Assembly: GCA_009845995.1 (NCBI GenBank)
Contig: VXYK01000004.1
Location: forward strand, 1-64,000
DNA: 64,000 nucleotides
Source of the DNA: Acidimicrobiaceae bacterium
GTDB taxonomy: Bacteria > Actinomycetota > Acidimicrobiia > Acidimicrobiales > Aldehydirespiratoraceae
Reading direction: 5' to 3'
The position numbers were made by a program, and so were the translations under genes. Each line of letters begins with the position of its first letter. The first letter of the stretch is position 1. Below are positions 7,988-17,206 of the stretch, piece by piece. The notes beneath the pieces were generated by a model that had not been told where the DNA came from, ran no database searches, and saw nothing but the letters and a program-made list of their open reading frames with translations.

Positions 7988-9100
7988 CTATCTCACCGTC
8001 TCGGCTACCAGAGGCGTTGATTCAGCAGAGCCGCCGTAGGCCAGGGTAGACAGCCCGGTATGGCCGACCGCGACCTCGGCACCAACCGCGAACCGCGGCG
8101 CCCCAGTCGCACGGCTCCTAACCACCGTTCCTCCCGCCAACACCACGCTGATGAGCGCGTCATGGCCGCAGTAGTCGATCCCGACCACCCGGCCGCCATA
8201 TCCCGGAGACAGAACGATCTCCTCAGGTCGTACCAGAACCTCAACCGGACCCCTCATCGAGTTGACGAGGGGAATACGTCCAAGCACAGTGTCCGCTTCT
8301 GATCCCCTGGCATAACCCGCCAACAACTCTGCTTCGCCCACGAACGCAGCCAGCCAGGGATCCGCCGGACGGTTGTAAAGCTCGGCGGGGGTTGCCTGCT
8401 GAACCAGTACGCCATCACGCATCACCGCCACTTCATCGCCGAGTTCAAACGCCTCGGTCTGGTCATGGGTTACAAAGATCGCGGTGATCTCAAGCTCCCT
8501 CAGAAGCTGAGCAACCTCGGACCTCACACCGGCGCGCAGGTTCGAGTCCAAACTCGAAAAAGGCTCGTCAAACAACAAAACCGAGGGACGTGGCACCAAC
8601 GCACGAGCCACTGCCACGCGTTGCTGCTGCCCACCCGAAAGCGAGCCGGGCAAACGATCACCGAACTCCTCAAGCCCGACCATCTCCAACATCATGCGCA
8701 CGGACTCGCGAGCACGTTCGCTGGACAGCCCGAATCTGCGCCAGCGATCTCCCCGCGGCAGACCGTAGGCCACATTCGCGGCAACGCTCATGTGCGGGAA
8801 CAAAGCACCGTCCTGAAACACCAGCCCGACGCGGCGCTTCTCAGCAGGCACATGCACGTTGGAACTGGCGACCAGTTTCGAACCAACCCAGACCTCGCCG
8901 CGTTCGACAGGTTCAAGACCTGCGATAGCGCGAAGGAAGGTGGTCTTGCCGCAGCCGCTCGGACCCAAGATCACAACATGCTGACCCGGCCCCGCCACCA
9001 GATCCGCGCCCTTCAAAACAGGAACAGACCGGTTGACCCATAGATCTTTGGCTACGACCACCAAGCCGACAAGCGAGCCGTCGGCGTCTGTGTGAGGCAT
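7988..9100 (-). CDS. Ferric-iron ABC transporter ATP-binding protein
   Basis: A 370-residue ATPase of the FbpC/FutC/PotA class. It shows Walker A GPSGCGKTT, the Q-loop in VFQDGALFPHM, signature LSGGQQQRVAVARAL, Walker B VLLFDEPFSSLD and the H-loop HDQTEAF, followed by a C-terminal TOBE-like beta domain (about 260-350). It energises the permease and binding protein encoded just downstream. The ATG at 9100 sits inside an iron box (9091-9108); no Shine-Dalgarno precedes it, so it may be read from a leaderless mRNA. A GTG at codon 14 is the alternative start and would leave the core intact. Confidence 0.92.
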   Translation of the reverse strand: MPHTDADGSLVGLVVVAKDLWVNRSVPVLKGADLVAGPGQHVVILGPSGCGKTTFLRAIAGLEPVERGEVWVGSKLVASSNVHVPAEKRRVGLVFQDGALFPHMSVAANVAYGLPRGDRWRRFGLSSERARESVRMMLEMVGLEEFGDRLPGSLSGGQQQRVAVARALVPRPSVLLFDEPFSSLDSNLRAGVRSEVAQLLRELEITAIFVTHDQTEAFELGDEVAVMRDGVLVQQATPAELYNRPADPWLAAFVGEAELLAGYARGSEADTVLGRIPLVNSMRGPVEVLVRPEEIVLSPGYGGRVVGIDYCGHDALISVVLAGGTVVRSRATGAPRFAVGAEVAVGHTGLSTLAYGGSAESTPLVAETVR

Positions 9101-9108
9101 GCCTTACA
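9091..9108. promoter_or_regulatory. Iron box over the start codon of the ATPase gene
   Basis: TGTGAGGCATGCCTTACA matches the 7930-7947 box at 16 of 18 positions and is a near-palindrome (one mismatch per half). It contains the ATG (9100-9098) of the ATPase gene. A -10-like TAGGAT (9113-9108) directly upstream would place +1 at or next to the ATG, giving a leaderless, iron-repressed transcript. Confidence 0.75.
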
Positions 9109-9142
9109 TCCTACCGTCGGGAGCCGTACACGACGAATTCGG

Positions 9143-11224
9143 TCAGCCGAGCAGCTCGGGCAGAGGTTCGCTATAGACGACCGTGACCCGCTTGGTGGCC
9201 CGCGTCAACGCCACATACAAAGAGCGGAATCCCTCTATCTCTTCGTCCACGATCCTCCGAGGCTCGACCACCACCGCCGCGTCGACCTCGAGACCCTTGA
9301 CCAGACGCACCGGCACGACAGTGACCTGCTGGTCGAGTCCGTGACGAGTAGGGCCCCCGAAAGACAACTCGGAAGTCTCGAAGGCAGAGGACACACTCTC
9401 CAGCACCGAGGCTGGAACGATCACAGCCACATTGCCCTCCCCGACCGCAGCAAGCTCCGCTCGCACGACCTGAACCAGCGCGTCGGCGAGCGACCCTTGC
9501 GCTTCGACCAGCTGAGGCTCTTCGCCGTCGGATCGCACCGGAGTCGGAGGGCACAACCCCGGAGCCGCGAAAGGCAAGATCCTGTTCGCCAACTTCATTG
9601 TCGGGCCGGGAATCCGATACCCGACAGTCAGTTCGGCGATCCTCGGTTCGTGTTTGCCGACAAATGCTGAAATAACCGGATTCCAGTCGCTGTTGGCCCA
9701 CGCGCCGGTGGCCTGGGCTATGTCGCCAACAACTGTCAGCGAACCGTTGAGCGATCGACGCGCCACCATACGCAATTCCATCGGCGAAAGGTCCTGGGCC
9801 TCGTCAATACATATATGTCCGTAAGTGCGAACCGCGTCCAGCACCCGCTTCCCCGGACGATGACCCAACAGAGAGCGTGCCTCGTCAAGCAGAGGCACAT
9901 CCTCAAAGCTCCACACCACCTCATCGGCGTGTGGGGCACGAGGCCGATACAGACGCAGGATCTCCTCTTCGCTGAACGACTCACGATTCGCAGATTTCAA
10001 CAGTGCTCGGGAGCCGTAGAGGTCGTGAAGCAGATGAGCGGGGGTGAGCACCGGCCACATCCACTCAAGCGTCTCCCGGACCCCAAGATCATGCCGCATT
10101 CGTTCACGCACAACCTGAGGGTCGACGTGCTTGCGGGCACTCGCAGCAAGCGTCTCAAAAAACAGGTCTTCTACAATCTTGCGGCCCGCATTGTGAGTTC
10201 GGGAGCGTCTGCGGGCCACCGAGACGATTCTTCGAGACTCCGCGACAGTGATCCGCAAACGCTGCAGACCGAACCCGAAATGCTGATCAGCGCGGAGTCG
10301 TCGTTGACGGTTCGACACAGCCCTGACGAGCACCTCGGTCATTCGCGGGTCGCCCTTGATACGAGCAGTGGGTTCGTCGTCGAGGGTGTCGACTCGAACC
10401 CGCGGCTGAACCAGATCAGCAAGCACCGCAATGGTCACGCCGGCCTCGCCCAGCGACGGCAGAACCTGTTCGATGTATGCAATGAACAAACGGTTCGGGG
10501 CCACCACCAGGACACCCTGGGTCTCCAGAGAAAGCCGGTGAGTGTAGAGGAGATATGCAGCTCGGTGCAGTGCAACCACGGTCTTGCCGGTGCCCGGGCC
10601 ACCCTGCACCACCAGCAAACCCGGCATCGGCGCCCGAATAATCTGGTCCTGCTCGGTTTGAATCGTGGCGACGATGTCGCCGAGCCGTCCAGTGCGCGCC
10701 GCCTCGAGCGCGGCGACCAGCGCACCCTCGCCCCTGATTGCGGTATCGCCATCACTGTTGAGATCGGTGCGGTTGGGATCGGCAAGCTCGCCGAACAGCT
10801 CATCGTCGATTCCGAGCAGCGTGCGACCGCGTGTGGCGAAGTACCTGCGACGCTCGAGGCCCATCGTCTCAGAACCTGTCGCCCGGTAGAAGGGTTCAGA
10901 GACCGGCGCCCGCCAATCGACCACCACCGCGTTCTGATCGTCGTCCCAGACACCGACGCGGCCGATATAGAAGCGTTCATCGGTACCCGCCGGGTCGATG
11001 CGTCCGAACACCAGTGAGCGATCTCCCAGATTGAGCCGGGTCAGGCGGTTCAGGGCACCCTGGAGTACAGATTCCCTCTCGAACCGCGCCTGGTTGGTGC
11101 CACCCTGGTTGGCTTCGAACATCTCGGTGATGCGCCTGACCCGCTCCCGCGAGTCGTCAAGGCAACCGTAGGCAACGTCGAGATATGCCTGTTCAGCTTC
11201 AAGTTCTGGATGACGTTGCGACAC
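9143..11224 (-). CDS. HelD/HelR-family UvrD-like ATPase acting on RNA polymerase
   Basis: A 693-residue superfamily-1 protein. The N-terminal region contains VVDWRAPVSEPFY, a block typical of HelD-type proteins, then Walker A GGPGTGKTVVALHRAAYLLY (about residue 208), a long insertion, Walker B CIDEAQDLSPMELR (about 475), and C-terminal motifs ending in SLYVALTRATKRVTVVY. HelD proteins bind RNA polymerase, release it from stalled complexes and, in some actinobacteria (HelR), protect it from rifampicin. The ATG is at 11224. It is transcribed away from the patatin gene. A general UvrD/Rep DNA helicase is the alternative, but the length and N-terminal motif favour HelD. Confidence 0.85.
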   Translation of the reverse strand: MSQRHPELEAEQAYLDVAYGCLDDSRERVRRITEMFEANQGGTNQARFERESVLQGALNRLTRLNLGDRSLVFGRIDPAGTDERFYIGRVGVWDDDQNAVVVDWRAPVSEPFYRATGSETMGLERRRYFATRGRTLLGIDDELFGELADPNRTDLNSDGDTAIRGEGALVAALEAARTGRLGDIVATIQTEQDQIIRAPMPGLLVVQGGPGTGKTVVALHRAAYLLYTHRLSLETQGVLVVAPNRLFIAYIEQVLPSLGEAGVTIAVLADLVQPRVRVDTLDDEPTARIKGDPRMTEVLVRAVSNRQRRLRADQHFGFGLQRLRITVAESRRIVSVARRRSRTHNAGRKIVEDLFFETLAASARKHVDPQVVRERMRHDLGVRETLEWMWPVLTPAHLLHDLYGSRALLKSANRESFSEEEILRLYRPRAPHADEVVWSFEDVPLLDEARSLLGHRPGKRVLDAVRTYGHICIDEAQDLSPMELRMVARRSLNGSLTVVGDIAQATGAWANSDWNPVISAFVGKHEPRIAELTVGYRIPGPTMKLANRILPFAAPGLCPPTPVRSDGEEPQLVEAQGSLADALVQVVRAELAAVGEGNVAVIVPASVLESVSSAFETSELSFGGPTRHGLDQQVTVVPVRLVKGLEVDAAVVVEPRRIVDEEIEGFRSLYVALTRATKRVTVVYSEPLPELLG

Positions 11225-11321
11225 TGGTCAAATGAACTCTCAGAGGGGCCACACGGGATTGGCAACTGCGATTAGGGAGCCTTTTAGCCTAGCGGGGCGC
11301 AGACGCCCCTACGCTGCGGGG

Positions 11322-12272
11322 ATGTTCTCAGTCGGTCTAGTGCTCGGCGCGGGCGGAGTCGTCGGCGACCCGTGGCACTGCGGCGTCCTGTCGCGGTTGG
11401 CGTCAGCCACGGGTTGGGACGCGCGCGACGCGGATCTCATTATTGGCACATCCGCCGGGGCCTTCACCGCTATCGGTTTGCGCAGCGGGGTTTCAGCCCA
11501 TGACCGAGTCGCTCGCCTTCGCGGTGAACCGGTCAGCGCCGAAGCGGCCGAGATCTATTCCCGAGTCACCACCGACTACGACGAACCTACCGTCGAACGG
11601 GATTGGCGCCCGCTCTCTTTGAAGATGTCGCTCAACGCCCTGTGGCCACCTTGGAAACCCGATCCCGTTCGAGCCGCGTGCGGAGCAATCCCCCGCGGCA
11701 CTCGTTCAGGCGCTGTATCCGAACAGCGCATGAACGAACTCCACCCCGATCGCTGGACGGGGTTGCCGACCTGGATAGTCGCCGTACGAGCAAGTGACAG
11801 CCGTCGGATCGTTTTCGGGCGTGACGACGTGAGAGGGAGTATCGGCCAGGCGGCACGCGCATCCTCAGCGGTGCCGGGGGTGTATGTGCCAGCGCAGATC
11901 GGCAAGGTCGAATACATCGACGGCGGGGTCCATTCCTCTACGAACGCCGACCTCTGCGAGATGCTCGGTTTCGACCTGGTGATCATCTCGTCGGCCATGA
12001 CCGGGGGTACCGGTGTGTTCGGGCGTGTCACCAATCCCATGCGCAGTTGGTTCAGCAGCAAGTTGCGCGACGAGGTCAGCGCCCTGAGGCGTCAGGGCAC
12101 CGCGGTCGTGGTGGTCGAACCTCATTCGGACACGATCCAGGATCTCTCGGCCAAAAACGATGACCAGCGGGATCGAGCCGTGCGAGCCGGCGAGACCGCG
12201 GTCGATCGACTTCTTGAAACCCCGACCGGAGCAGGCCTGAACGCTCTGATCCAACAGGCACAGCATGGCTAG
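11322..12272 (+). CDS. Patatin-like phospholipase
   Basis: A 316-residue predicted lipid acyl hydrolase. The glycine-rich oxyanion motif GLVLGAGGVVGDPWHCGVL is at the N-terminus, the nucleophile elbow is GTSAG (about residue 47), and the catalytic Asp is in IDGGVHSSTNADL (about 210), the Ser-Asp dyad of patatins. The ATG at 11322 begins directly at the first conserved strand; the frame is open further upstream to 11232, but that part looks non-coding. There is no signal peptide, so it should act on the cytoplasmic face. Its stop overlaps the start of hemE by 8 nt. Substrate and physiological role are not visible. Confidence 0.85.
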   Translation: MFSVGLVLGAGGVVGDPWHCGVLSRLASATGWDARDADLIIGTSAGAFTAIGLRSGVSAHDRVARLRGEPVSAEAAEIYSRVTTDYDEPTVERDWRPLSLKMSLNALWPPWKPDPVRAACGAIPRGTRSGAVSEQRMNELHPDRWTGLPTWIVAVRASDSRRIVFGRDDVRGSIGQAARASSAVPGVYVPAQIGKVEYIDGGVHSSTNADLCEMLGFDLVIISSAMTGGTGVFGRVTNPMRSWFSSKLRDEVSALRRQGTAVVVVEPHSDTIQDLSAKNDDQRDRAVRAGETAVDRLLETPTGAGLNALIQQAQHG

Positions 12273-13344
12273 CGTGGTCGGCGTGGGCACACCCGACAGA
12301 TTCGACGACCATTGCTTCATCCGGGCCTGCCGAGGCCTGCCCCACGAACGGGTCCCGGTGTGGTTCATGCGCCAGGCAGGACGCTCCTTGCCCGAATACC
12401 GGGCGATCCGAGGCACCGGAACGATCCTCGACGCGATCAAGAACCCTGATCTCTCGACTGAGATCACGCTTCAACCCGTGCGCCGCTACGGCGTGGACGC
12501 CGCCATTCTCTACTCCGACATTGTCGTGCCCGCCCACGCCATCGGCTTCGGGGTCACCGTCACCCCCGGAGTCGGACCTGAGATAGAGGAGCCCTTTCGC
12601 TCAGCGGCCGACTTGGATCGCCTGCGTCCTTTGGACCCTGTGGTTGACACCCCCTATGTGCTTGAGACCGTTCGGCAGCTGGTCGGCGAGCTTGATGTGC
12701 CGTTGATCGGATTCGCCGGTGCACCTTTCACGGTCGCGTCCTACCTGATCGAGGGGCGACCATCTCGTGACTACTTGAACACCAAATCGCTGATGCTCAA
12801 CGACGAGCACCTGTGGCATTCGCTGATGGACCGTCTGGCAGATCTGGCCGTCGCCTCGCTTACTTCGCAGATCGACAGCGGAGCGTCGGCGGTTCAACTG
12901 TTCGATTCATGGGCGGGGGCGCTGTCGGCGGCCCAATATCAGCGGTATGCGGCACCGCATTCGCAGAAGGTGCTCAGCGCGATCGAGAGCACCGGGGTGC
13001 CTCGGATTCATTTCGGCGTCAACACCGGTGAACTGCTGGAACTCATCAAAGGCGTTGGAGCAGACGTGGTGGGCATCGACTGGCGTGTGCAGATTGACAG
13101 GGCCCGGCTTCGTCTCGGCGACACCGTGGCGTTGCAGGGCAACCTCGACCCCGCGGCGGTGATTGCGGGGGTCGACGCGGCTGTGTCCGGCACCCGGGAG
13201 GTTCTTGCGCTCAACGCCGGCCACCCGGGACACATCTTCAATCTCGGCCACGGAGTGCTTCCTTCCAGTGATCCCGATGTGCTCAGCGAGGTAGTGAGGG
13301 TCGTCCACACGGAGGGCGCCGTCGGATCGGCCGACCCGACGTAG
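12265..13344 (+). CDS. hemE: Uroporphyrinogen decarboxylase
   Basis: A 359-residue protein of the usual length for HemE, which removes four carboxyl groups from uroporphyrinogen III to give coproporphyrinogen III. The signature VPVWFMRQAGRSLPEYR carries the substrate-binding arginines, and IGFAGAPFTVASYLIEG is the second family block. HFGVNTGELL and NLGHGVLP supply the C-terminal active-site region. It sits between the patatin gene (8-nt overlap) and hemY (2-nt gap), so hemE-hemY form a haem operon; hemQ lies further right at 36590-37267. Confidence 0.96.
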   Translation: MASVVGVGTPDRFDDHCFIRACRGLPHERVPVWFMRQAGRSLPEYRAIRGTGTILDAIKNPDLSTEITLQPVRRYGVDAAILYSDIVVPAHAIGFGVTVTPGVGPEIEEPFRSAADLDRLRPLDPVVDTPYVLETVRQLVGELDVPLIGFAGAPFTVASYLIEGRPSRDYLNTKSLMLNDEHLWHSLMDRLADLAVASLTSQIDSGASAVQLFDSWAGALSAAQYQRYAAPHSQKVLSAIESTGVPRIHFGVNTGELLELIKGVGADVVGIDWRVQIDRARLRLGDTVALQGNLDPAAVIAGVDAAVSGTREVLALNAGHPGHIFNLGHGVLPSSDPDVLSEVVRVVHTEGAVGSADPT

Positions 13345-13346
13345 CG

Positions 13347-14690
13347 ATGAGCACTCGGACAGTGATCATCGGGGGCGGCATCACCGGACTGTCCGCGGCC
13401 CATCAGCTCCATCAACAGGGCGACGACTTCGTGTTGCTGGAGTCGAGCCACCGGGTGGGCGGCAAGATCGCCGGTGGTCCCGTGGAGGGTTCGGCTCTGG
13501 GGTTCGATGTGGACTGCGCAGCCGACGGGTTCTTGGCCCGCGAACCGGAAATGTCGGATCTTTGCCGTGAGCTCGGCTTGGGCGATGATCTGGTTTCGCC
13601 TACCGGGGCAGGCGCTCTTGTCTGGGTTGACGGCGCACTTCGCCCGATCCCGCCGAGTGTTCTCGGGGTACCGCTGCACCCCGAGAAGCTTGCTGATAGC
13701 GGGATCATTTCCGACGAGGGCATCAACGAACTGACGATCCGGGGGTTCGCTGACCACCCCGGACTGGTGGGTGACGCGCCGGTCGGAGAAGTGGTCCGTG
13801 CCCGGGCCGGAGATGAGGTGTTCGAACGGCTCGTGGACCCGCTGCTCGGGGGCATCAACGCCGGCAACAGCAACAATCTGAGCATCACAGCCGGTGCTGG
13901 GGCATTGGCCGACGCGGCCCGTAGGGGTGGGCCGTTCATTCCTGCTCTTCGAGACCACGCAGCGTCTTCAGCTCAGGGCCCCGTCTTTCATGGGATCAAG
14001 GGCGGCAGTCAACGAATCATCGACGCGCTCCAAGCTGAACTCAGCGACCACATCCGCTTGCATACACCAGCTGTCTCGCTTGAACACCAAGGAGATGGTT
14101 GGAGGATCACAACCCCGTCTGGTCCCTTCGATGGCGATCGCGTCATCGTCACGACCCCCGGGTTCATCAGTGCAGGACTGCTTGAGCCTCATTGCACGGA
14201 GGCTGCTTCGTTGCTAGCCGGCCTTGTGTACTCAGACGTTGTGCTGGTTACTTTCGTCGTCTCCTCAGAACAGGTGGACCACGACCTCGACGGCGCTGGT
14301 TTTCTGGTTCCGCGCGACCAAGGATTGTTGATGACCGCCTGTTCTTGGTCGTCATCAAAATGGAGCCACTACAACGACGGCAGTCACGCAATCTTGCGGG
14401 TCTCCGCGGGCCGGGTGGACGATCGGCGTTGGCTGGATCTCGACGAGTCAACCCTTGTGGAGACCCTGCGTCAAGAATTGGCGTTGACGGTCGGTTTACA
14501 GGGGGAATGCGTTGCGCGGGTAACTCCGTGGCGCCAGAGCCTGCCGCAGTATCTCCCCGGCCATCTCGAACGCTGCGATCAGATCGACTCATACCTGCAG
14601 CGCGACTCACCCGGAGTAACGGTCGTCGGAGCGTCAATGCGAGGCCTCGGCCTCCCCGCCTGCGTCCGCCAAGCCCGCACCGCCGTCTGA
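13347..14690 (+). CDS. hemY: Protoporphyrinogen/coproporphyrinogen oxidase, FAD-dependent
   Basis: A 447-residue flavoprotein. The N-terminal dinucleotide-binding motif is VIIGGGITGLSAAHQLHQQG, followed by LLESSHRVGGKI, the standard PPOX/amine oxidase FAD signature. The C-terminal block VTVVGASMRGLGLPACVRQA is the second FAD contact. In actinobacteria HemY/CgoX oxidises coproporphyrinogen III to coproporphyrin III in the coproporphyrin-dependent pathway, which fits the presence of hemQ in this window. It starts with ATG at 13347, two bases after the hemE stop, and is presumably peripheral on the inner membrane face. Confidence 0.93.
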   Translation: MSTRTVIIGGGITGLSAAHQLHQQGDDFVLLESSHRVGGKIAGGPVEGSALGFDVDCAADGFLAREPEMSDLCRELGLGDDLVSPTGAGALVWVDGALRPIPPSVLGVPLHPEKLADSGIISDEGINELTIRGFADHPGLVGDAPVGEVVRARAGDEVFERLVDPLLGGINAGNSNNLSITAGAGALADAARRGGPFIPALRDHAASSAQGPVFHGIKGGSQRIIDALQAELSDHIRLHTPAVSLEHQGDGWRITTPSGPFDGDRVIVTTPGFISAGLLEPHCTEAASLLAGLVYSDVVLVTFVVSSEQVDHDLDGAGFLVPRDQGLLMTACSWSSSKWSHYNDGSHAILRVSAGRVDDRRWLDLDESTLVETLRQELALTVGLQGECVARVTPWRQSLPQYLPGHLERCDQIDSYLQRDSPGVTVVGASMRGLGLPACVRQARTAV

Positions 14691-14732
14691 CCCCACCGAG
14701 CGGACCGTTGTCGCAGGCCCCGAGGCGCGGAA

Positions 14733-15245
14733 CTAGCTGTTCACTGTTCTTTCTATGTTGATGAACTTGCCAACCTCCTCGGCTCGGTCGGTCAGGAAGG
14801 TCAGTTTGCGCGTCTCTCCAGACTCATGGGTGTAGGTAATCCGCAATGCCTTGGTACCACTTCCACCAATTAGCCGATCCTGTGCGGTTCCTTTCATTCC
14901 CCATCCCCCGTAATCCCTGAAAGGATCGATTTCGACAATCTCGCTATTGATGACCTGTTCAACTCCGATCTTTGTCCATGGGAAAGGCCACGCGCGCGCT
15001 CGAATATGTGTTCCACTAACCCGAAGCTCTAGATATTGACGCAACAATCCATACGCGATGACGAGCAACAACGCCGCACCCAACGATGCACCGAACAGGA
15101 CTAGGCGGGATTCACCCGAGGTGTAGAAATATATAACGGCGAACACCCCAGGGCCGGCGAACATCGCGGCGCTGACAACGAACATCGATCTACAAAATCG
15201 ATTGTAATGTTCGCGGATTATCAATTCCCCCGAGGATTCACTCAT
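14733..15245 (-). CDS. Membrane protein with PH-like soluble domain, unknown function
   Basis: A 170-residue protein with two adjacent membrane helices (about residues 20-70), joined by a short loop, and a C-terminal soluble domain of about 90 residues rich in beta strands. The pattern of two helices plus a beta domain containing FRDYGGWGMKG resembles bacterial PH-domain membrane proteins. The ATG at 15245 is supported by a good GGAGAGG nine bases upstream; the frame is open further up but without a ribosome site. No function can be assigned. It stands alone between hemY (convergent) and the M1 peptidase gene (divergent). Confidence 0.75.
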   Translation of the reverse strand: MSESSGELIIREHYNRFCRSMFVVSAAMFAGPGVFAVIYFYTSGESRLVLFGASLGAALLLVIAYGLLRQYLELRVSGTHIRARAWPFPWTKIGVEQVINSEIVEIDPFRDYGGWGMKGTAQDRLIGGSGTKALRITYTHESGETRKLTFLTDRAEEVGKFINIERTVNS

Positions 15246-15325
15246 CAGTCGTCCTCTCCATGAATGGTGCGAAGCGCTCAAATCCTATCGCCTCAGCTCG
15301 CGACCCCGGAACTACACTCGCCCGA

Positions 15326-16693
15326 GTGAACCGCCTTGTGACGCTTGCCGTCTTGGCAGTGGCGCTGTTGGGGAGTGCCTGTGGCAGCACGGATGGAGAA
15401 CCAGGTTCTGAAGGATTGGATGACAGCTTCTATCCGAATCTGGGCAACGGGGGCTACGACGTGCTCCACTACGACATCGACCTGGATATCGATCCGGAAG
15501 CAAACACAATTCAGGCGCTCACCACAATCACCTCGCGGGCCACCCAAGACCTTTCGGCATTCAACCTGGACCTGTCGGGTCTGACGGTTACAGAAGTCCA
15601 AATCAATGGGTCACGTGCCGAGTTCTCCCGCAGCAATACCGAACTCATCATCGAGCCCGCCGGCGCTCTCGCGTCGGGCTCAGAATTCTCAACGTCCGTC
15701 AGCTACTCGGGATCGCCCGAACCGGTTGCCGACCCGGGTGTCCCGTACCAACCGCTCGGCTGGCAGAACATCAGGGGCACGATCCTCACAGCAAGCGAAC
15801 CGTCCGGCTCAATGAGTTGGTTCCCCTCCAACAATCATCCCACCGACAAGGCGACCTTCGAGATCCGCATCACTGTGCCTACGCCGTTCACAGCAGCATC
15901 GAACGGGATCCTCGTCGAAGAGTCCAGCGCCGACGGTTACACCACCACAACCTGGCGAATGGACGATCCGATGGCCACCTATCTGGCCGCCGTCTATGTC
16001 GGAGACTTCGAGCGCGTCGAAACCAACCAGGCCGGTGGCCCGCTGATCCGTGACTACCTTCCCCGAGACAGCCCAGCAGAGATTGCCGAAGCTCTCTCCA
16101 TCACCCCGCAGGTGATCAGCTACTACGAGGATCTGCTGGGCCCCTATCCGTTCGACGCGTACGGCACCATCGTGATGCCGCACACACTCGGGTTTGCAAT
16201 GGAGAACCAGACCCTTTCCGTGCATGGCCGCGACACGATCGACCCGTTGGTGATTGCCCACGAAATAGCGCATCAGTGGCTCGGCAATTCGTCGACGCTG
16301 GACGACTGGAGCGAGACCTGGCTGCACGAAGGATTCGCGACCTACTTGTCGAGCATGTATATGGCCGAGCACCACGGTTGGCATCTCGACGTGAAGATGG
16401 CCGGGTGGCACGGGACCTTGTCACGCTGGAACTCGGTACCGCCGATGGAGATCGAGAATGCTCAGATGTTCGACGTTTCGGTCTATTGGCGTGGCGCACT
16501 GACGTTGCACGCCTTACGGGGCCTCGTGGGTGAAACGGTGTTCAGCGAGATTCTGCGGACCCACTACCAACAGAGCGCCAACGGCAACACGAACACCGTT
16601 GAGTTTCTCGCGGTGGTGACGCAACTCGCCGGCTCTGAAGCGGCGGAACTGGTTGAGTCGTGGCTGTACGACGATCCCATGCCGCCGTTGTAG
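15326..16693 (+). CDS. M1-family zinc metallopeptidase, lipoprotein
   Basis: A 455-residue exported protein. The signal peptide ends in a lipobox (LLGSAC). The N-terminal beta domain (about 30-220) begins YDVLHYDIDLDID, as M1 aminopeptidases do. The catalytic domain has the exopeptidase motif GFAMENQT and the zinc site HEIAHQWLG...LHEGFATY (HExxH-x18-E). It should trim N-terminal residues from peptides outside the membrane. The GTG at 15326 is preferred because it starts the signal peptide; an ATG at 15260 would add 22 charged residues. At about 455 residues it lacks the long C-terminal helical domain of full M1 enzymes. Confidence 0.9.
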   Translation: MNRLVTLAVLAVALLGSACGSTDGEPGSEGLDDSFYPNLGNGGYDVLHYDIDLDIDPEANTIQALTTITSRATQDLSAFNLDLSGLTVTEVQINGSRAEFSRSNTELIIEPAGALASGSEFSTSVSYSGSPEPVADPGVPYQPLGWQNIRGTILTASEPSGSMSWFPSNNHPTDKATFEIRITVPTPFTAASNGILVEESSADGYTTTTWRMDDPMATYLAAVYVGDFERVETNQAGGPLIRDYLPRDSPAEIAEALSITPQVISYYEDLLGPYPFDAYGTIVMPHTLGFAMENQTLSVHGRDTIDPLVIAHEIAHQWLGNSSTLDDWSETWLHEGFATYLSSMYMAEHHGWHLDVKMAGWHGTLSRWNSVPPMEIENAQMFDVSVYWRGALTLHALRGLVGETVFSEILRTHYQQSANGNTNTVEFLAVVTQLAGSEAAELVESWLYDDPMPPL

Positions 16694-16792
16694 GACCGGC
16701 AGCAAAACGGGTTGGAACAAGGTTGCCAAAGCGTTACAGTTTCGCCGTCGATATTACAGTTATGTGACAAACAAGGCGGAGAAAGTACCAAC

Positions 16793-17179
16793 ATGCACGT
16801 ACGAGTGAGCGCAATCGTCATCTCGCTGGCAGCACTCCTGTTCGCATCCGCCTGCACACCCGAAGAAGTCGCCCTGTACCTCAAGGTCACCGACCACGTC
16901 AACCATGTGCTCTCCGCCGAAGAACTCAAACGCCTGCGCGACTGCGAATCAACCGACAACTACACGGCCGTCTCGTTGTGGACCAACCCAGTCGGCCTCT
17001 ACCGAGGCGCCTACCAGTTTGTACAGCACACGTGGGACGGAGTGGCTGAACGTCACTTTCCCTGGTTGGTCGGCAAGGACCCCGTAGAAGTGGAACCCTG
17101 GTGGCAGGACGCCATGACCCGCGCCCTTTGGTCCGAACGCGGAAGACAACCATGGCCGATATGTGGCCTCCGAGTGTGA
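16793..17179 (+). CDS. Rpf-like transglycosylase lipoprotein
   Basis: A 128-residue exported protein. A signal peptide with lipobox (LFASAC) is followed by a domain that aligns with the resuscitation-promoting factor/transglycosylase-like fold: LRDCESTDNYTAVS supplies the catalytic Glu and the first Cys, and GLYRGAYQFVQHTWDGVA the sugar-binding segment. Rpf proteins cleave peptidoglycan and promote growth resumption. The spacing and the ending (CGLRV, second Cys) fit a one-disulfide Rpf domain, but identity to classical Rpfs is partial. The ATG at 16793 has an upstream GGCGGAGA. It ends 22 nt before the nucleotidyl cyclase gene. Confidence 0.75.
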   Translation: MHVRVSAIVISLAALLFASACTPEEVALYLKVTDHVNHVLSAEELKRLRDCESTDNYTAVSLWTNPVGLYRGAYQFVQHTWDGVAERHFPWLVGKDPVEVEPWWQDAMTRALWSERGRQPWPICGLRV

Positions 17180-17206
17180 CCGATTGTGACATTCTGTAGA
17201 TGTGAC
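17175..17206 (+). repeat. Three TGTGAC direct repeats before the cyclase gene
   Basis: TGTGAC occurs at 17175, 17185 and 17201, the last containing the cyclase GTG start. A related ATGTGACAAA also precedes the Rpf-like gene (16762-16771). The half-site resembles the TGTGA of Crp operators but is in direct, not inverted, order. It could be an operator of another regulator or coincidence. Confidence 0.4.

Noticed and set aside
9815..11017. Open frame of 400 codons on the plus strand
   Set aside because: It lies antisense to the HelD-like gene and has no signature; it is a GC-rich shadow frame.
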